From Streptomyces sp. DG2A-72 (GTDB lineage Bacteria; Actinomycetota; Actinomycetes; Streptomycetales; Streptomycetaceae): a DNA stretch of 64,000 nt. The translations under genes were made by a program, and so were the position numbers. The stretch lies in assembly GCF_030499575.1 (NCBI RefSeq), contig NZ_JASTLC010000001.1, positions 5,666,001-5,730,000 of the forward strand. The letters are read 5' to 3'. Every line of letters starts with the position of its first letter. Positions within the stretch are counted from its first letter, which is position 1. This document shows, piece by piece, positions 15,192-23,517 of the stretch. A model generated the notes under the pieces. That model was not told the DNA's origin and did not search any database. It saw only the letters and a program-made list of their open reading frames with translations.

Positions 15192-16709
15192 GTGGGCTTC
15201 GCCGAGAAGCGCGGCAGTTACTGGCGCGGTAGATACAAGGTCAGCGAGGGCAAGTACGGAACCGTCGTCGACCCGACGGGCGCGGTGGTCAAGTTCGCCA
15301 CCAAGCGGGAGGCCAAGCAGGCCGCGGACGAGGAAGAGGCAAAGGTCCGGCGCGGCACCTGGCGCGACCCGGCGGCCGGACAGGAGACCTTCGGCGCGTA
15401 CGCCAGCCGCTGGTACGACGCCCAGGACCTGGCCGCGTCCACCATGCAGAACTACCGCCGCCACATCGAGGAGCACCTGCTCCCCGAGCTCGAGGACAAG
15501 GCCCTCGCCGGCATCCTCCGCACGGACGTGGACACCTGGGAGAAGCGGGAGAAGGCCGTCTATGCGGCATCCAGTGTCAAGACGTGGCGTTCGACGCTCC
15601 ACCTCATCCTGGAAGACGCCGTGGACGAGGGGCTTATTGCGTCCAACCCCGCAGCGAAGCGGCGCGGGCGCGGCAAACGTGCCGGCCGCTCTCGCGACCG
15701 CGGTCCTGAGAAGGTGATCACCGACCCGCTCGGTCTGCTCCTGATCGCCGAACGTGCAGCCCTGCTGTCCGGCCGCGACGACGAGTTCGTCGCCGTGATC
15801 CTCAAGGGCTACACGGGGATGCGGTGGGGCGAAATAGTCGGCCTGGAGACCGAGTTCGCCCGGCCCGGCGCCATACGCGTGGAACACCAGCTGTACGAAC
15901 TGGACTCGGGCGAGCTGATCCGCTGCCCGCCCAAGGACGACAGCTACCGCACCATCGACGCGACGGACTGGCTGTCGGCCCTGGTCGCCGACCACATCGC
16001 CCGTACGAAACCGACGCCGTGCCCCTGCCACGGCAAGCGCTACGTCTTCCGCGGCCAGGGCACCGCACGCACCGGCGGACACACGGGCGCCAAGCTCGTG
16101 GACGTCGCCCGCCGCGCGGAAGTTTCCAGCGGCACCGTGTCCAATGTCCTCAACCACCCCGAGCGGGTACGGGAGGACACCCGCGTCCGTGTTGAACGCG
16201 CCATAGCCGAGCTGAAGTTCGTCCGAGGAGGCGTCCCGACGGAGAACGCCGCTCACTGGCGCCGCAACGGCTTCGCCACCTGGCTGTTCGCGCCTGCCAC
16301 CTCCGGCTGGTACCCGAAGAAAGCACCTCAGGAGGCCCGCCCGGTCCCGCTGCTCGGCGAGCCCTGGCCCGGCGTCCCGGTCCGCGGCCGCAACGCCCAA
16401 GGCCGGGCCGACGCTTGCTGGCTGCCCATCGCCAGAGGGCTCACCCCGCATGGCCTGCGCCACTCCCACCGCACGCACATGGAGGACCTCAGCACCGAGA
16501 AGGTACTGATGGACGAGCGCATGGGCCACATCGACGGCTCGATCTCGGCCCGCTACGCCCACGTGACTCCTGGCATGCGCGAACGTCTCAAGGCCGGCCT
16601 GACTGAGCAGTGGGAGGCAGCGCTCGATGCCCGGCGGGGCCTGCACCCGCGCTCGCCGGTCGCCGTACTCGATCGGCTGCTGCGCGCTCGCGCCACGAGG
16701 ACGGCCTGA
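15192..16709 (+). CDS. Tyrosine integrase with inserted LacI-type HTH
   Basis: Site-specific recombinase of 505 residues. An N-terminal SAM-like arm/core-binding part is followed by the catalytic domain with Arg in GMRWGEIVGLE (about residue 210), HGLRHSH (about 420) and the nucleophile Tyr in SARYAHV (about 454). Between the first and second catalytic boxes (about residues 300-346) lies a complete LacI-type helix-turn-helix: KLVDVARRAEVSSGTVSNVL then HPERVREDTRVRVERAI. GTG start 15192 behind AAAGGAGG. Probably integrates the element into the tRNA-Pro region or at another site; target not proven. Confidence 0.9.
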   Translation: MGFAEKRGSYWRGRYKVSEGKYGTVVDPTGAVVKFATKREAKQAADEEEAKVRRGTWRDPAAGQETFGAYASRWYDAQDLAASTMQNYRRHIEEHLLPELEDKALAGILRTDVDTWEKREKAVYAASSVKTWRSTLHLILEDAVDEGLIASNPAAKRRGRGKRAGRSRDRGPEKVITDPLGLLLIAERAALLSGRDDEFVAVILKGYTGMRWGEIVGLETEFARPGAIRVEHQLYELDSGELIRCPPKDDSYRTIDATDWLSALVADHIARTKPTPCPCHGKRYVFRGQGTARTGGHTGAKLVDVARRAEVSSGTVSNVLNHPERVREDTRVRVERAIAELKFVRGGVPTENAAHWRRNGFATWLFAPATSGWYPKKAPQEARPVPLLGEPWPGVPVRGRNAQGRADACWLPIARGLTPHGLRHSHRTHMEDLSTEKVLMDERMGHIDGSISARYAHVTPGMRERLKAGLTEQWEAALDARRGLHPRSPVAVLDRLLRARATRTA

Positions 16710-16718
16710 TGGTCGGGA

Positions 16719-16755
16719 GACGGGCTTCGATTACCTCGAATGGAGCCCGTCTTTT
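16719..16755 (+). terminator. Rho-independent terminator after integrase gene
   Basis: Arms GACGGGCT (16719-16726) and AGCCCGTC (16744-16751), with an inner TTCGA/TCGAA pairing, followed by TTTT (16752-16755), 10 bases after the integrase stop. Confidence 0.85.
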
Positions 16756-16828
16756 CCGATCTCGGTGGAAGGCATGAGAATGGAGTACGGTCACCAGGGA
16801 TCCGATGGGGGCGGAGAGGAGGAACGCG

Positions 16829-17470
16829 GTGTCGTATGAGCCCAAGCTCGCCGCCGCCCTTTCCGGCGCCACCCTGCGGCAGCTCTCCCACTGGCGCCGT
16901 GCTTCCGGCATGAAGGGCGCGCTCCTCGTTCCGGAGATCTCCGACTCGCGCCCGATCCTGTATTCCTTCCGCGACGTGGTCGCTCTGCGGGCCTGTGTGA
17001 AGCTCCGCAAGGAGACGTCGCTGCAGAAGATCCGCAGGGCGGTGGACACACTCCGAGAAGACCTGGGTGAGCGTAAACACCTGTCCTCCTACGTGCTCGT
17101 GGCGGGACCGAAGACGGTCTACCTTGCGGAGCCCGAGCAGGCGGTCGATCTGACCAGGGGCGGGAACGTGGTCATCCACCAGTTGGTGGATGTGCTTGCC
17201 CCCTTCTACAAGGATGGCCGACACATCCCTGACCTGCTGAAGCCACGCGATCACGTCGCCGTCGACTCCGCGGTGCGTGGCGGTGAGCCGGTCATCGAAG
17301 GAACTCGGATTCCCGCCGCAGAGGTAGCGGCCCTGGTCAGGGACGGTGTACCCCCGGACAGGATCAGCGACTTCTACCCAGGGGTCAGTGCGGCAGCCGC
17401 ACGCGACGCGGTCGATTTCAGCGACTACGTGGACAGCTACGTCGATGGCTCTCGGCAGGTTGTCGCTTGA
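16829..17470 (+). CDS. DUF433 antitoxin-like protein with N-terminal MerR-like HTH
   Basis: About 213 residues. The first half looks like a MerR-type DNA-binding unit (ATLRQLSHWRRASG, then YSFRDVVALRACVKLRK). The second half is a DUF433 domain: GGEPVIEGTRIPAAEVAALV with the typical FYPGVSAAAARDAVDF helix. DUF433 proteins commonly pair with DUF5615 PIN-like proteins as VapB-like antitoxins. GTG 16829 is preceded by GAGGA at good spacing. The stop overlaps the TTG start of the next gene (TTGA), a strong sign of a coupled pair. Confidence 0.8.
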   Translation: MSYEPKLAAALSGATLRQLSHWRRASGMKGALLVPEISDSRPILYSFRDVVALRACVKLRKETSLQKIRRAVDTLREDLGERKHLSSYVLVAGPKTVYLAEPEQAVDLTRGGNVVIHQLVDVLAPFYKDGRHIPDLLKPRDHVAVDSAVRGGEPVIEGTRIPAAEVAALVRDGVPPDRISDFYPGVSAAAARDAVDFSDYVDSYVDGSRQVVA

Positions 17471-17919
17471 AGCTGCTGCTCGATGAGAACGTCCCCAGGC
17501 CCATGGCCGAGATCGTGCGCATCCTTTTGACCGCGCATGACGTGCTGCACGTCCACGAGCTGGACGGTTGGGCCGGAACGAAGGACATCGAGCTGTACGC
17601 GAAGGCCAGGTTGGAGGGCTTCCAGGCGATCATCACCAATGACGCCAAGCAACTGAACCGGCCCATGGAAGTCGAGGCGATCGCTCGGTCGGGACTCCAC
17701 CGCATCCAGTACCGCCAGAACAACAAGCACGGCGGCCTGGTCGGCCTCGGCACCGCCATCGCCACCGTATGCGCCGCGCTTCCTCACGCCTTGGCCGAGC
17801 TGGAGGAGGCGGACGGCCAGCGACTCGTCTCTCTCACGGCCGTCGACCCCTCCCGACGCAGCCGATTGCAGGTCACCGACCCGGCTGTGGAGCCGCCGAA
17901 GCACTGGCCAGGGCGCTGA
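17467..17919 (+). CDS. DUF5615 PIN-like toxin candidate
   Basis: A 150-residue protein with the start MKLLLDENVPRPMAEI and the segment AIITNDAKQLN, the two acidic motifs of DUF5615 (Mut7-C/PIN-like RNase fold). In toxin-antitoxin pairs such proteins are expected to cut RNA. TTG 17467 overlaps the stop of the DUF433 gene by four bases. The C-terminal 60 residues are an extension beyond the usual ~115-residue family length. Probably forms a type II toxin-antitoxin pair that stabilises the island; activity is inferred. Confidence 0.78.
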   Translation: MKLLLDENVPRPMAEIVRILLTAHDVLHVHELDGWAGTKDIELYAKARLEGFQAIITNDAKQLNRPMEVEAIARSGLHRIQYRQNNKHGGLVGLGTAIATVCAALPHALAELEEADGQRLVSLTAVDPSRRSRLQVTDPAVEPPKHWPGR

Positions 17920-18035
17920 ACACGACGTCTACGCCGCCGGCATCAATCGGGCTGACGCTCAGACTCGATGCGTAGTGCTCCCGATTGAGCGGATTCCTCC
18001 CCGTTGCCTGGCATATCCCTGCCAGGATCGGACGC

Positions 18036-19178
18036 GTGACTTACGTAGTGACTGTGGACGCCCACATCCCGAAGGGCACTCCGGAGATGGACCCACTTCA
18101 ATGCGCCGGCTCCGTGGCGCTCATCGAGGGTGGCTTCGACTCCGTTGAGGCCATCGAGGGACCCGACGGCATGGAGGTCGATCTCCTCGACACCATCGTG
18201 GCCGTCTACCCGGGCGGAGCGCTTCTGAAAGTGTTCGTGGAGGCTCCGGCTCTGGAGTTTGCCGAGGAAGCCGTGCGCTCGGTCGTGGGTGAACTGCTGG
18301 AACGGTCCGAGCTGTTGGCTGACTGGCAGATCGAGCGATGCGAGGTCGAACTGCACCCGGAGCTCGCCCAGGAGAGCCTCGCCGCCGCCGACGGTCCCGA
18401 TGCCCCGCCTGATGATCCTGCTGATCGTAAGGCCCGGCATACCGAGCGTCCCACGGCTGAGGACGGCAGTGAGGGCTACGACACCGAGGCGAAAGCTGAG
18501 GCGGTACGCGGCCAGATGCTGGCACTGGCAGACGAGCTGCGCTCCTTCCCGCCCGTGATGTTCGGCGTCGTGGACGACGAAGACGACGAGGAGGAAGACG
18601 GCGACACCGAGTTCGCCGTCTCGCCGGAGGACGCCAAACTCGCTGCCGGTGCCTTGGTGTACGCGACGGACATTCTGGTGGACGAGCTGTTCCAAGACGT
18701 GCAGACCCTGACGGAGGAGGACACCACCGCTGCGGAATGCGACGGTCCCCTGTGGCACTTCGAGGACCTTCCCGAGCGATACGCTATGCAGTACGACGCC
18801 CGTTTCGCCCGCCGCTTCCTGGTGACGGTGATCGCCATGACCACACGCTTCACGGATGGCAGCTTCCAGCAGCTGAGCTGTGTCGCCGAGGAACTCGCAC
18901 TGAAGCTGCTGCTGAATGAGACGAACGTGACCCTGGAGACTTTCGGGCTGCTCGACGAGGGCGTCTCGGCCGCGCTCGACTCGTTCGCCGACAACGTCTA
19001 CGAGGACATGGACCACGAGTGGCTCTATGACGATTCCATGGACGGGATTGACGAGAGCGCCGTCGGGGCGACTCTTGGAGTTGCGCCCATGGCGTTCAAG
19101 GCGTGGTTCACTCCGTTCAACGAGGGCAGGTACGTCCACCCGTCCGCGGCTGATGAACCAGAGGGGGCAGCGCAGTGA
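18036..19178 (+). CDS. Acidic hypothetical protein
   Basis: About 380 residues, very acidic, with a run DDEDDEEEDGD near the middle and a linker PPDDPADRKARHTERP around residue 135. Not recognised. The N-terminal 110 residues alternate strands and helices (VTYVVTVDAHIPKGTPEM); the C-terminal 180 are helical. GTG 18036 behind a weak AGGA is preferred because codon use becomes regular there. It lies between the toxin-antitoxin-like pair and the Shedu-like gene and could be a defence accessory, but nothing in it proves that. Confidence 0.55.
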   Translation: MTYVVTVDAHIPKGTPEMDPLQCAGSVALIEGGFDSVEAIEGPDGMEVDLLDTIVAVYPGGALLKVFVEAPALEFAEEAVRSVVGELLERSELLADWQIERCEVELHPELAQESLAAADGPDAPPDDPADRKARHTERPTAEDGSEGYDTEAKAEAVRGQMLALADELRSFPPVMFGVVDDEDDEEEDGDTEFAVSPEDAKLAAGALVYATDILVDELFQDVQTLTEEDTTAAECDGPLWHFEDLPERYAMQYDARFARRFLVTVIAMTTRFTDGSFQQLSCVAEELALKLLLNETNVTLETFGLLDEGVSAALDSFADNVYEDMDHEWLYDDSMDGIDESAVGATLGVAPMAFKAWFTPFNEGRYVHPSAADEPEGAAQ

Positions 19179-19265
19179 GTTGTCCCGCTGCACGAGGACC
19201 CTTCCAGACCTGGGAGCCGCAAAACCCCGCACCACGAGCCAGCTCATCCGAGCAGTCGGCTGAGC

Positions 19266-20063
19266 TCAAGCTGAGCCGGAACTGGGGCGCCGAGGCATAA
19301 AGCGCAGCTTCCTGGAAGGATTAGGGTCTTCAGGCGGATCACTTTCGCCTGGCGCGCGCGTCTGAGGGCGGTATACGTCTTCGTACTGCCCAGAGTGCTT
19401 CGACAGGCGGACACATCCGAGCGTCGTCGCACGTGGGTGCGGGCTTTCAATGAGGCGATCCCAGGACATTGCGGTTTCGTCAGGCCGGTCATCCGCTGCA
19501 AGTAGCCGGGTCCGTCGCCGATCTCCGTCGTATTCGGAACGTCGACCCATGACGAAGAAGTAATGCTGCCGGACCTCTAGTGACCGCATCTGTTCCGGTA
19601 CTTGGTATTCGTCCAGGAGGCGAGCGGTATTGAGAGGTTCGCGAAACCACGAACGCCACTCGGTCAGTTGTGCGCGAGCATGAACCCAGTCTCCATGAGG
19701 TTTGTTATCTTCCCTAAACCACTTCTTCGCCGGGATTTCGATTTCGACACATACAACAGTCAAGTAGCGGCTGTCGCTAGCCAACCACATGAAGTCCGGA
19801 CGGCGCTCGAGCAAGCCCGTAAGGGGCGGCTGAGTGATTACCGCATTTGGCCATGGAAGCCAGCCTGAGGCGCCGTGCGGCCCGAATGCGCCTGGCACAA
19901 ATGCCGGGTGCTTCTCCAGCCACTCCTGTAGAACTTTCTCGTCCTTGTGTCCGTCAGTTTCAACGAGTGCCTGCAACTCGGCGGCTGCATCCGCCAGACT
20001 AGGGTCGGGTACTCCTACGTTGATCACATACGCAGTATCTCTCATGAGGGGGGAATCTGACAT
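19266..20063 (-). CDS. Shedu-like (DUF4263) nuclease
   Basis: A 265-residue protein whose middle matches the Shedu immune nuclease pattern, a PD-(D/E)xK fold: ERRPDFMWLASDSRYLTVV, then VCVEIEIPAKKWF, then HARAQLTEWRSWF. The Asp of RRPDF and the EIE...K set would be catalytic. The N-terminal part (LQALVETDGHKDEKVLQEWL) is a helical region common in the family. Shedu proteins defend against phage by cutting DNA. Its ATG (20063) overlaps the ATG of the divergent gene; ATG 20045 is an alternative start. The Pro/Arg-rich C-terminus is unusual. Confidence 0.68.
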   Translation of the reverse strand: MSDSPLMRDTAYVINVGVPDPSLADAAAELQALVETDGHKDEKVLQEWLEKHPAFVPGAFGPHGASGWLPWPNAVITQPPLTGLLERRPDFMWLASDSRYLTVVCVEIEIPAKKWFREDNKPHGDWVHARAQLTEWRSWFREPLNTARLLDEYQVPEQMRSLEVRQHYFFVMGRRSEYDGDRRRTRLLAADDRPDETAMSWDRLIESPHPRATTLGCVRLSKHSGQYEDVYRPQTRAPGESDPPEDPNPSRKLRFMPRRPSSGSA

Positions 20064-21483
20064 GACTTCTAGCGATCAGCTATGGCGTCTTTGGACGGCG
20101 GCACTGGGCGAGGCGATCGTGGCACCAGGTGACGACGACGAGTGGAACGAACCTCCGGTGCCCCGTATCGCTGATGACGGTGGCTTGACCACGCATGTGG
20201 TGGGCGACATCGACGTGCGCCTCAGCTCTCGGGGTGTTGAAGCTTTGGCCTCAGCTGTCGAAACGTTGCGTGAGTTGCTTGCGCCAGACGTTGAAGTCAG
20301 TCCTTATGAACTGGAGGATGTTCTCTTGCGGCGCTTGGCCTACATTGCCGCCGGCAAGGAGGCCCGCCTAACTGATGTTACAGCTTTGCTGGGACATGTG
20401 CGGGAGGCAACGGAGAAGTCTCTCGTTGCTGTGGCTGTTGGGGGAATTTTTAATTCTGCTGTTGATGCGGATGGTGCCGTAGTCCCGCTTAAGATTGCTG
20501 ATCGAGTAATTGCTGGTCATCTTGATGATTCGTATGCGACAGAACTCAGCAAACATGCGCGTGACCTTGGCCTGGTAGGGTTTCGCTTCGATGAAGTTTG
20601 GTGGACTGCGGACTATTGGGCTTCCATCAATGACCCGGATGTGATCCCGGAAATCCTGGAAGACTATAACGAGCAGGGCACCTGGCCATGGATGATTATA
20701 GCTGTGCCAGTTAGGGGGATCGGATATCCTGCAGTGTACGCTGCGGTGTATCACGTGGAAGCAATTCTTGGTGCCCTTCTGGCTCTTGATGCTCACCCCG
20801 CGCGGGCTGGCGGGAGAGCAGTTCCATGGGTGGGCGGACAGACCACGGTAGCAGACAATCCGCTGGTTCCTGTGTTGGGCGATAGTCCGAAATCTCAGAT
20901 TGCGGTGCAGGTTATTGACACCAATGCCCACGCCCGCCTCTACACGCTGGACAAAGCTGATGTTCCTTCAGGGTTTCACCTGGGCCTGGACATCGACATC
21001 AACTCGGCTATGAATAGTCCTGGACGCTACCTTTTGGAGATGATTGCGGCTAGCACTTCGCCTGAGCCCGGTGACTCTAGTGGATGGCGTCTCGCTTCGG
21101 CTTGTAGGCAGTTGTGGAAGGCGATTGGTTCTAACTCTCTGGATTCCACAATTCGCGAGGCGTGGCTTGGCTTGAGGCACATTGATGTGGCATTCTCGAA
21201 TGCATCTGCCGCCAGGGCTCTTATGGAGCGTTATGATTCCGTGGGTAAAATTCTGTGGAGTGTAGATCGTCACGGCATTGCCGCAGGCGACGATTCAAAC
21301 CTCAAGGAGTTGTTGCCATCCATCGTCGAAGCGTACGGTGATATTTCACGTACGATTCTTGCGCTTGAGGCAGGGGAGATACGCCCCTGGAGCTACAATC
21401 TTGCCCATTGTGCGAGTAAGGCTACTGCCCTCTTGCATGTTGCCTGCCTAGCTAGCATCCCAGATACTCTAATTGAAAGGTGA
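20062..21483 (+). CDS. Unknown protein divergent from the Shedu-like gene
   Basis: About 473 residues starting MTSSDQLWRLWTAAL. Not recognised. Many helices, no transmembrane segment, no nucleotide-binding motif. Codon use is clearly AT-richer than its neighbours (many GAT, ATT, GCT and CTT codons), pointing to recent acquisition. ATG 20062 follows a GGGGGGAA site; its first bases are shared with the start codon of the divergent Shedu-like gene, so the two promoters must lie inside each other's coding sequence. Could be a partner in a defence cassette; function unknown. Confidence 0.6.
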   Translation: MTSSDQLWRLWTAALGEAIVAPGDDDEWNEPPVPRIADDGGLTTHVVGDIDVRLSSRGVEALASAVETLRELLAPDVEVSPYELEDVLLRRLAYIAAGKEARLTDVTALLGHVREATEKSLVAVAVGGIFNSAVDADGAVVPLKIADRVIAGHLDDSYATELSKHARDLGLVGFRFDEVWWTADYWASINDPDVIPEILEDYNEQGTWPWMIIAVPVRGIGYPAVYAAVYHVEAILGALLALDAHPARAGGRAVPWVGGQTTVADNPLVPVLGDSPKSQIAVQVIDTNAHARLYTLDKADVPSGFHLGLDIDINSAMNSPGRYLLEMIAASTSPEPGDSSGWRLASACRQLWKAIGSNSLDSTIREAWLGLRHIDVAFSNASAARALMERYDSVGKILWSVDRHGIAAGDDSNLKELLPSIVEAYGDISRTILALEAGEIRPWSYNLAHCASKATALLHVACLASIPDTLIER

Positions 21484-21554
21484 AAGGCAAGTATTGCCAG
21501 GTGGTCAGGGCTATAGGAGTCGCAGCGGTTCCTCATAGTGTGTGCAGGAGCGTG

Positions 21555-22388
21555 TTACTCACCGAACAGGCTGTCCTGCACATACTCGACGACCTTCCGC
21601 TCTGGGTAGAAGACGGCTAGCAGCATGAAGGTCTTGGGATGCGCTGCGATGTTGCCGACGAAGAAGTGGACGGCCCGGTTCGGGGCGCACATCCGGTCGT
21701 ACCAAGTCTCGCGCAGTGCCTGAAGGACACCGCGCTCGCCGTACTTGCGCAGGAACTTGCGGTACGACTGGCCAGCTTCCCAGTCCTTCAGCCCCATGTC
21801 GTGGGTCGGACAGTCGTCGTCGGCGCAGCGGAAGCTGTAGCGGAAGTCGAGTGGCACCCACTCCAGCGGATTCAGTTCCTGCTCGAACAGGTCGAGCTGG
21901 TCGGCCAGGGCGGCCTTGGAGACGGACCAGGGTTCGGCGGGCTCCAGCCGGAAGCGGGTGATCTCGGCGGGCTGGAAGATGCCGAGGGACGTTCCTCGCT
22001 TCTCCTGATCCCGCTTGATGGCGCAGAGCGACGGGGCGACCAGCGGCTCCACATGTCGGTACCGCTTCTTCCAGCCGCCGTCGGACGGTACCTCACCCAC
22101 GACCTCCAACGTGTCGAGGTCGGGCCGGAGACTCTCCGGGCGGGAGTCTCGACCCGGGCGGTGCGGTTCGACATCGACTTCGATGATCGAGTACTTGGAG
22201 AACTGAGCGTCCTCACTGAGGAGCCGGAAGGGCACCGGGAAGAGCCGTACGTGCTGTGGCTCGCCCTGGTCCAGACGGATGCCGGCCACGCAGCTGGTCT
22301 CGCGGTACTTGTTGGACAGCTCTGGATACGTCTTGACCGTGATCATGATCCGTGCGCGCTGCCGTTCCCCGAATGCCGACGACGCCAT
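21555..22388 (-). CDS. Unknown protein with Cys motif, partner of HTH-DUF488 gene
   Basis: A 277-residue protein (MASSAFGERQRARIM). The N-terminal half begins with a beta-rich MITVKTYPELSNKYRETSCVAGI segment and continues QHVRLFPVPFRLL. The C-terminal half has FRCADDDCPTHDMGLKDWE, a two-Cys/His motif that may bind metal, then GQSYRKFLRKYG, and an FFVGNIAAHP strand. No family name can be assigned. ATG 22388 follows GGAGGGGG. It lies 88 bases downstream of the HTH-DUF488 gene, so the two are likely one operon and one system. Confidence 0.62.
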   Translation of the reverse strand: MASSAFGERQRARIMITVKTYPELSNKYRETSCVAGIRLDQGEPQHVRLFPVPFRLLSEDAQFSKYSIIEVDVEPHRPGRDSRPESLRPDLDTLEVVGEVPSDGGWKKRYRHVEPLVAPSLCAIKRDQEKRGTSLGIFQPAEITRFRLEPAEPWSVSKAALADQLDLFEQELNPLEWVPLDFRYSFRCADDDCPTHDMGLKDWEAGQSYRKFLRKYGERGVLQALRETWYDRMCAPNRAVHFFVGNIAAHPKTFMLLAVFYPERKVVEYVQDSLFGE

Positions 22389-22476
22389 GGTGTACCCCCT
22401 CCATCGATCTCCCCGATCTGATTGGAAGAGAGGCATGCATCGCTGGCAAGGGCGCGCGCGAAAGCCGGGGACGAAG

Positions 22477-23166
22477 TCAGGCCAAGGGATTTACTGGCAC
22501 TGAGATCCGGTTGCGGACCGTCTCCAGGACGACCTGCCGGTGGCAGCGGCTCTCGTCCTTCTCGAAGCACAGCACGGCGACCCGCGACGACCGGGCGTGC
22601 TCCGCGAGGCGATCGAGGTCGGACTGCGCTTCCTCGGACCGCAGCAGGCCACGGAAGCGCGCCCGGCCCACTTCGACGCGGCCGTCCCAGAAGGGCTCCC
22701 GGTTGTCCTTCGGATTGCCCAGGCCGCGCAGGTGGGTGTACTTGATGTCGGCCTCGGCCAGGGCTTCCCCAAGGCGGGTCTTGCTGAAGCCCTTCTTGCG
22801 GCTGATCGGGGTGAGCCGTACGTCCGCTACGACGCTGATGCGGTTGCCGACGAGCGAGGCGACGAATGAGTCGATGTCCCGCCCTTCGTATCCGGCTGAC
22901 CAGAGACCGGGCGTGACGGGCGTGGCCCGGGTCGCCCGGAACAGATCATCGAGGGAGACATCGAGCGCCTGGGCCACCGCGCCGACGGTGAGGAAACCTG
23001 GCTGGATCGCTCCCTCGCTCTCCAGACGGCCCAGCGTCCCGACGGCGATGCCTGCCTCCTTGGCCAGCCGCTCCCGCGTCCACCCGCGGTCTTCCCGCAA
23101 CGCACGCACCCGCTGGGCGAGCGCACGGGCGTGGTCGTGGGAAGGCGCTGAGCGATGACCTGCCAT
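22477..23166 (-). CDS. XRE-type HTH fused to DUF488 domain
   Basis: A 229-residue fusion. Residues ~15-80 are a Cro/C1-type HTH (RVRALREDRGWTRERLAKEAGIAVGTLGRLE); residues ~85-225 are DUF488: GLWSAGYEGRDIDSFV, VVADVRLTPISRKKGFSK, KYTHLRGLGNPKDNRE and VLCFEKDESRCHRQVV with the conserved E-x4-CHR. DUF488 proteins have been linked to nucleic-acid modification and defence contexts but the reaction is not settled. ATG 23166 follows AGGAA by 8 bases. The HTH suggests self-regulation or DNA targeting. First gene of a two-gene unit beside the tRNA-Pro integration site. Confidence 0.75.
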   Translation of the reverse strand: MAGHRSAPSHDHARALAQRVRALREDRGWTRERLAKEAGIAVGTLGRLESEGAIQPGFLTVGAVAQALDVSLDDLFRATRATPVTPGLWSAGYEGRDIDSFVASLVGNRISVVADVRLTPISRKKGFSKTRLGEALAEADIKYTHLRGLGNPKDNREPFWDGRVEVGRARFRGLLRSEEAQSDLDRLAEHARSSRVAVLCFEKDESRCHRQVVLETVRNRISVPVNPLA

Positions 23167-23297
23167 GTGCGGTGTTCCTAACGACCGTTGGGGCGGCCCG
23201 CCGCGGTGTTCCTGGTCAGCTACGAGCCCTGGATTCGCGAACGCGCAGGTCCGAGGGCGCGTAGGCGCCGCTCTTCCTGCGGCACTGGAGACTGCTC

Positions 23298-23340
23298 CTG
23301 GGAGAAGCCGACCAAGATCTTCTCCCAGATTTCTCCCAAG
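23298..23340. other. Arm-site-like repeats next to tRNA-Pro
   Basis: Three copies of one short motif in 43 bases: CTGGGAGAAG (23298-23307), inverted CTTCTCCCAG (23319-23328) and TTTCTCCCAAG (23330-23340). Clusters like this beside a tRNA 3' end are typical of integrase arm-binding sites at an attachment junction. The inference is that an element edge lies here. Confidence 0.45.
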
Positions 23341-23358
23341 CGATCTCCAGGAACCACT

Positions 23359-23393
23359 CAGGGGCCCGACCCGCACTGCGGATCAGGCCCCTG
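23359..23393 (-). terminator. Hairpin downstream of tRNA-Pro
   Basis: Inverted repeat CAGGGGCC (23359-23366) and GGCCCCTG (23386-23393), 17 bases beyond the 3' end of the tRNA gene on its strand. Likely the tRNA terminator. Confidence 0.65.
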
Positions 23394-23409
23394 ACCTTGT
23401 ACTTCACTG

Positions 23410-23483
23410 TCGGGGTGGCGGGATTTGAACCCACGACCTCTTCGTCCCGAACGAAGCGCGCTGCCAAGCTGCGCTACACCCCG
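23410..23483 (-). tRNA. tRNA-Pro (anticodon CGG)
   Basis: Full cloverleaf on the minus strand: acceptor CGGGGTG/CACCCCG with A73, D-arm GCGC/GCGC, anticodon stem CTTCG/CGAAG with loop TTCGGGA giving anticodon CGG, and a T-arm with TTCAAAT loop and GTGGG/CCCGC stem. CCA is not encoded. The accessory island abuts its 3' end, the usual point of integration for actinobacterial elements; pSAM2-type elements are known to use a tRNA-Pro gene. Confidence 0.95.
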
Positions 23484-23517
23484 ATCGTCGCTGCTCGTCG
23501 CGGCGACGTCGTTTACT

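Noticed and set aside
18480..18620. Possible coiled-coil or binding role for the acidic run in the 18036 gene
   Set aside because: Composition only; no heptad pattern, so no structural claim is made.
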